A stretch of DNA of 24,579 bases, from positions 1 to 24,579 of the forward strand of contig CARQVR010000049.1 in the NCBI GenBank assembly GCA_949051815.1. Reading direction: 5' to 3'. The DNA comes from an uncultured Lachnospiraceae bacterium (lineage in GTDB: Bacteria; Bacillota; Clostridia; Lachnospirales; Lachnospiraceae). Below the pieces are notes generated by a model. The model did not search any database and was not told the DNA's origin. It saw nothing but the letters and a program-made list of their open reading frames with translations. How positions within the stretch are numbered: position 1 is the first letter of the stretch; every line of letters starts with the position of its first letter. Below, one piece after another: positions 22,995 through 24,579 of this stretch. Both the position numbers and the translations under genes were made by a program.

Positions 22995-23102
22995 GTGGGT
23001 TCTCCTTTTTCTTTTTGTGTTAAAGGTTTCCTTATTTATAGTTGATCTGCTTAAGTTCCATGGGTGCCGGACCAGGCTGCGTTTTGAAAATGCCTTCGAT
23101 AG

Positions 23103-23118
23103 AAAAGCCGGTGCTTTT
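23103..23118. terminator. Small hairpin after tetR-type gene
   Basis: AAAAGC and GCTTTT form a 6-bp stem with a 4-base loop, with extra Ts on the plus side and a C-T run on the minus side. It lies 10 bases beyond the stop of the TetR gene. A weak candidate only. Confidence 0.35.
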
Positions 23119-23127
23119 TTTGCGCAT

Positions 23128-23748
23128 TTATTCTGATAAATTCAGATAATTTAAGGTTCCCTCGGAAAGGCCCGTACCCTGTTCCAACAGGGAGATCAGC
23201 CCGCGTATGGTGTACTCGCAGTCCTCCGGTGTAGTGGACAAAAAGGTGTTGTTCAGCTTGACGCCGAGGACAATCAGCACGATTTCCGCCAGCGCCTCCG
23301 GGTAGTCAAAATGGATTTCACCTGCGGCAATGCCCTGTCTGATAATCTTAGACAGATTTGGTTTTAATTCCGAGATCAGATAATTTAAGTACTTCTGATG
23401 CAGGTAGGCGGACTCCTGAATTGTGATGGTTCTGTTTTTCTCACTGCCCTGTTTCAGAAAGGCGGCCGCGGAACTGCGGCAGGCCTGAAACAGCATGGCC
23501 ATTCTGGTAAAGGGCGGAATATCCGTCTGGCCGGCCAGTTTTTTTGCGGTTTGTAAAGGCGCTTCATAATTTCTTCTGATCAGCGCGTCTAAGATTGCTT
23601 CTTTTGACGGAAAATAATAATAAATACTGCCCTTGCCGATGCCTGCCCTGGAGGCAATGTCGCTGACGGAGATATTCTGTATGCTTTTATCGATCATTAG
23701 CTGCTGGAGCGCGTCTAAAATCCGGTCATATTTTTGTGTGTCTGCCAT
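23128..23748 (-). CDS. TetR/AcrR-family transcriptional regulator, 206 aa
   Basis: A TetR repressor of normal length. The DNA-binding domain spans residues 8-55: ILDALQQLMIDKSIQNISVS, then the recognition segment GIGKGSIYYYFPSKEAIL. The C-terminal domain is helical (about 70-200) with no known ligand motif. Only a modest AAGG ribosome site is visible. Its promoter (23795-23823) is separate from two palindromes upstream that overlap the divergent SCP2 promoter, so its main target is probably that SCP2/hydrolase operon. The first TetR of this window (9774) is a distinct protein with a different operator. Confidence 0.9.
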   Translation of the reverse strand: MADTQKYDRILDALQQLMIDKSIQNISVSDIASRAGIGKGSIYYYFPSKEAILDALIRRNYEAPLQTAKKLAGQTDIPPFTRMAMLFQACRSSAAAFLKQGSEKNRTITIQESAYLHQKYLNYLISELKPNLSKIIRQGIAAGEIHFDYPEALAEIVLIVLGVKLNNTFLSTTPEDCEYTIRGLISLLEQGTGLSEGTLNYLNLSE

Positions 23749-23794
23749 GCTGGGCGCCTTTCTTTTTTATCATGTCTATCACGCTTTTGTGTCG

Positions 23795-23823
23795 ATTGTA
23801 TCACAGATTCCGGGTGCGGACAA
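23795..23823 (-). promoter_or_regulatory. Promoter of the tetR-type gene
   Basis: On the minus strand TTGTCC and TACAAT are separated by 17 bases with a TGn extension before the -10. The palindromic operators lie at least 40 bases further upstream, so simple autorepression is not obvious. Confidence 0.6.
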
Positions 23824-23862
23824 TCGTCTGGCCAAGATTGCGTGAAATATTTATGAAACATA

Positions 23863-23892
23863 TTGACCGTCGGTCGAAATGTGTGATATTGT
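23863..23892 (+). promoter_or_regulatory. Promoter of the SCP2/hydrolase operon with operator 1 over its -35
   Basis: TTGACC (5/6) and TATTGT with a TGn extension are separated by 18 bases. Operator 1, TTGACCGTCGGTCGA at 23863-23877, covers the -35 hexamer, so a bound repressor would exclude polymerase. Confidence 0.6.
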
Positions 23893-23905
23893 TATAAGGG
23901 TAGAA

Positions 23906-23920
23906 TCGACCGTTGGTCGA
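23906..23920. promoter_or_regulatory. Operator 2 (TetR-type palindrome)
   Basis: TCGACCGTTGGTCGA is a perfect 6-3-6 palindrome matching operator 1 at 13 of 15 positions and lying 43 bases downstream of it, just past the predicted transcription start. Two sites about four helical turns apart favour cooperative repression. Confidence 0.7.
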
Positions 23921-23940
23921 AAAATGTTGAAGTGAGGAAG

Positions 23941-23957
23941 GGGAGCGCAAGGCTCCC
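23941..23957 (+). promoter_or_regulatory. Leader hairpin before SCP2 gene
   Basis: GGGAGC pairs perfectly with GCTCCC around GCAAG, four bases before the AGGAGG ribosome site of the SCP2 gene. It may stabilise the 5' leader or limit ribosome entry. Confidence 0.4.
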
Positions 23958-23976
23958 GCGAGGAGGAAAGGATAAA

Positions 23977-24360
23977 ATGACTTACGCAGATTTTTTCTAT
24001 GACATTAAGGGAAGATTTATGGGTGCGGATGTGAGCGATATTCACGAACATCTGGCGTTTGAATTTGACATTGAGGACGAGGAGGCGGGCGGCGCCTTTT
24101 ATGTGGAGGTAAAGGACGGGGTGCTCTATGTGGAGCCATATGAGTACTTTGACAGGGATGCCAGATTTATCTGCGCGCCCGAAGTGCTTGTAAAGATTGC
24201 AGAGGGCGAAATGGATCCGGTGTGGGCGTTCACGACCCAGAAGCTCAAGGTGGAAGGTAACATTGACAAGGCGCTGCGCTTAAAGGAGATCATCGAGGCC
24301 AAACAGCGGGAGATGAAAAAGGCGGCTAAGCAGGCAGAGAAGAAGGCGAAGAAAGGTTGA
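23977..24360 (+). CDS. SCP2 sterol-binding-domain protein, 127 aa
   Basis: A stand-alone SCP2 (sterol carrier protein 2-like) domain: AFEFDIEDEEAGGAFYVEVKD, a hydrophobic curved sheet with VEPYEYFDRDARFICAPEVL and a closing LKVEGNIDKALRLKEI helix, then a lysine/alanine-rich tail (AKQAEKKAKKG). The fold binds lipids or hydrophobic molecules; the ligand in Clostridia is unknown. The start at 23977 follows AGGAGG and AAAGG at about 5-10 bases; the upstream in-frame extension is not preferred. The next gene begins 29 bases later, so they form an operon, under the palindromic operators of the divergent TetR regulator. Confidence 0.85.
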   Translation: MTYADFFYDIKGRFMGADVSDIHEHLAFEFDIEDEEAGGAFYVEVKDGVLYVEPYEYFDRDARFICAPEVLVKIAEGEMDPVWAFTTQKLKVEGNIDKALRLKEIIEAKQREMKKAAKQAEKKAKKG

Positions 24361-24389
24361 ATTTGTGACGGTTCGGAATGGGAGAAAAA

Positions 24390-24579
24390 ATGAGTAAAAA
24401 GACGGGGATTCTAAAAAAGACAGTGCTTGGAGCGGGACTTCTGGCGGCAGTTTGTGGCGGTGAGATTGCTTATTTTTATGGGCGCACTATGAAGCGCGGC
24501 AGGGCAAAGACAGAGCGGACCATCAAGATGTCGGGCACGGACTGGAGCCGGTATATGCCGCTGATGGAGGAGCGCAAGG
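24390..24579 (+). CDS. Probable alpha/beta hydrolase, N-terminal part (3' end outside window)
   Basis: A GGGAG ribosome site 5 bases before ATG 24390 opens a frame that runs to the window end. Residues 9-31 are hydrophobic (KKTVLGAGLLAAVCGGEIAY), a membrane anchor with a lysine-rich start. Then MSGTDWSRYMPLMEERK follows. I associate this lead sequence with membrane-anchored serine hydrolases of Clostridia, but the catalytic part lies beyond the window, so the family is a moderate guess. It is in operon with the SCP2 protein, suggesting a lipid or ester substrate. Confidence 0.55.
   Translation, partial: MSKKTGILKKTVLGAGLLAAVCGGEIAYFYGRTMKRGRAKTERTIKMSGTDWSRYMPLMEERK

Noticed and set aside
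1..24579. CRISPR arrays, tRNA or rRNA genes, IS elements, phage genes
   Set aside because: No spaced direct-repeat array, cloverleaf-like T-loop signature, rRNA core sequence, DDE transposase or integrase was recognised. The Rpn gene is the only mobility-related protein.

Overview
The window looks like chromosomal DNA of a motile, Gram-positive Clostridia member, most likely a Lachnospiraceae gut commensal. This rests on GGAGG-type ribosome sites before nearly every gene, sigma-A promoters that often carry an extended -10, roughly 50% GC, and the gene types present (FlxA-like and FliD-like proteins, Rpn nuclease, an SCP2 protein next to a hydrolase, a MutS-like ATPase without mismatch-binding domains). 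No rRNA, tRNA, CRISPR array, prophage or IS transposase was seen.

Layout. (a) 1-2932: the tail of an OmpA/MotB-type protein, then a minus-strand group of a small secreted protein, an ArsB/NhaD-type ion transporter and a cytidylate-kinase-like protein. (b) 3114-4802: a MutS-family ATPase. (c) 4866-12959: a motility and sensing block. It holds a dCache chemoreceptor whose stop overlaps the start of an FMN-binding lipoprotein, a divergent FlxA-like/FliD-C-like pair, a TetR regulator with two operator-like sites, a decayed CPBP-protease/HD-GYP remnant, and a second chemoreceptor. (d) 13007-16155: a GH31 glycosidase divergent from an AraC regulator. (e) 16369-18950: an ECF sigma factor with a coupled membrane anti-sigma candidate, a broken FtsX-like permease and its surviving ABC ATPase. 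(f) 19008-20596: PurF behind an unusually structured leader. (g) 20866-22994: an Rpn nuclease and a convergent NahK-like sugar kinase. (h) 23128-24579: a TetR regulator divergent from an SCP2 protein and the start of a probable alpha/beta hydrolase, with two near-identical operator palindromes over the SCP2 promoter.

Most notable. First, the chemoreceptor translationally coupled to a lipoprotein that carries the ApbE flavinylation motif suggests a redox-sensing pair. Second, the purF leader has three consecutive hairpins that match no RNA class I recognise. Third, two TetR circuits can be read directly from DNA: one has lost its likely target to gene decay, the other appears to control the SCP2/hydrolase operon. 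All functional statements are inferred from sequence and family knowledge; no search was run.
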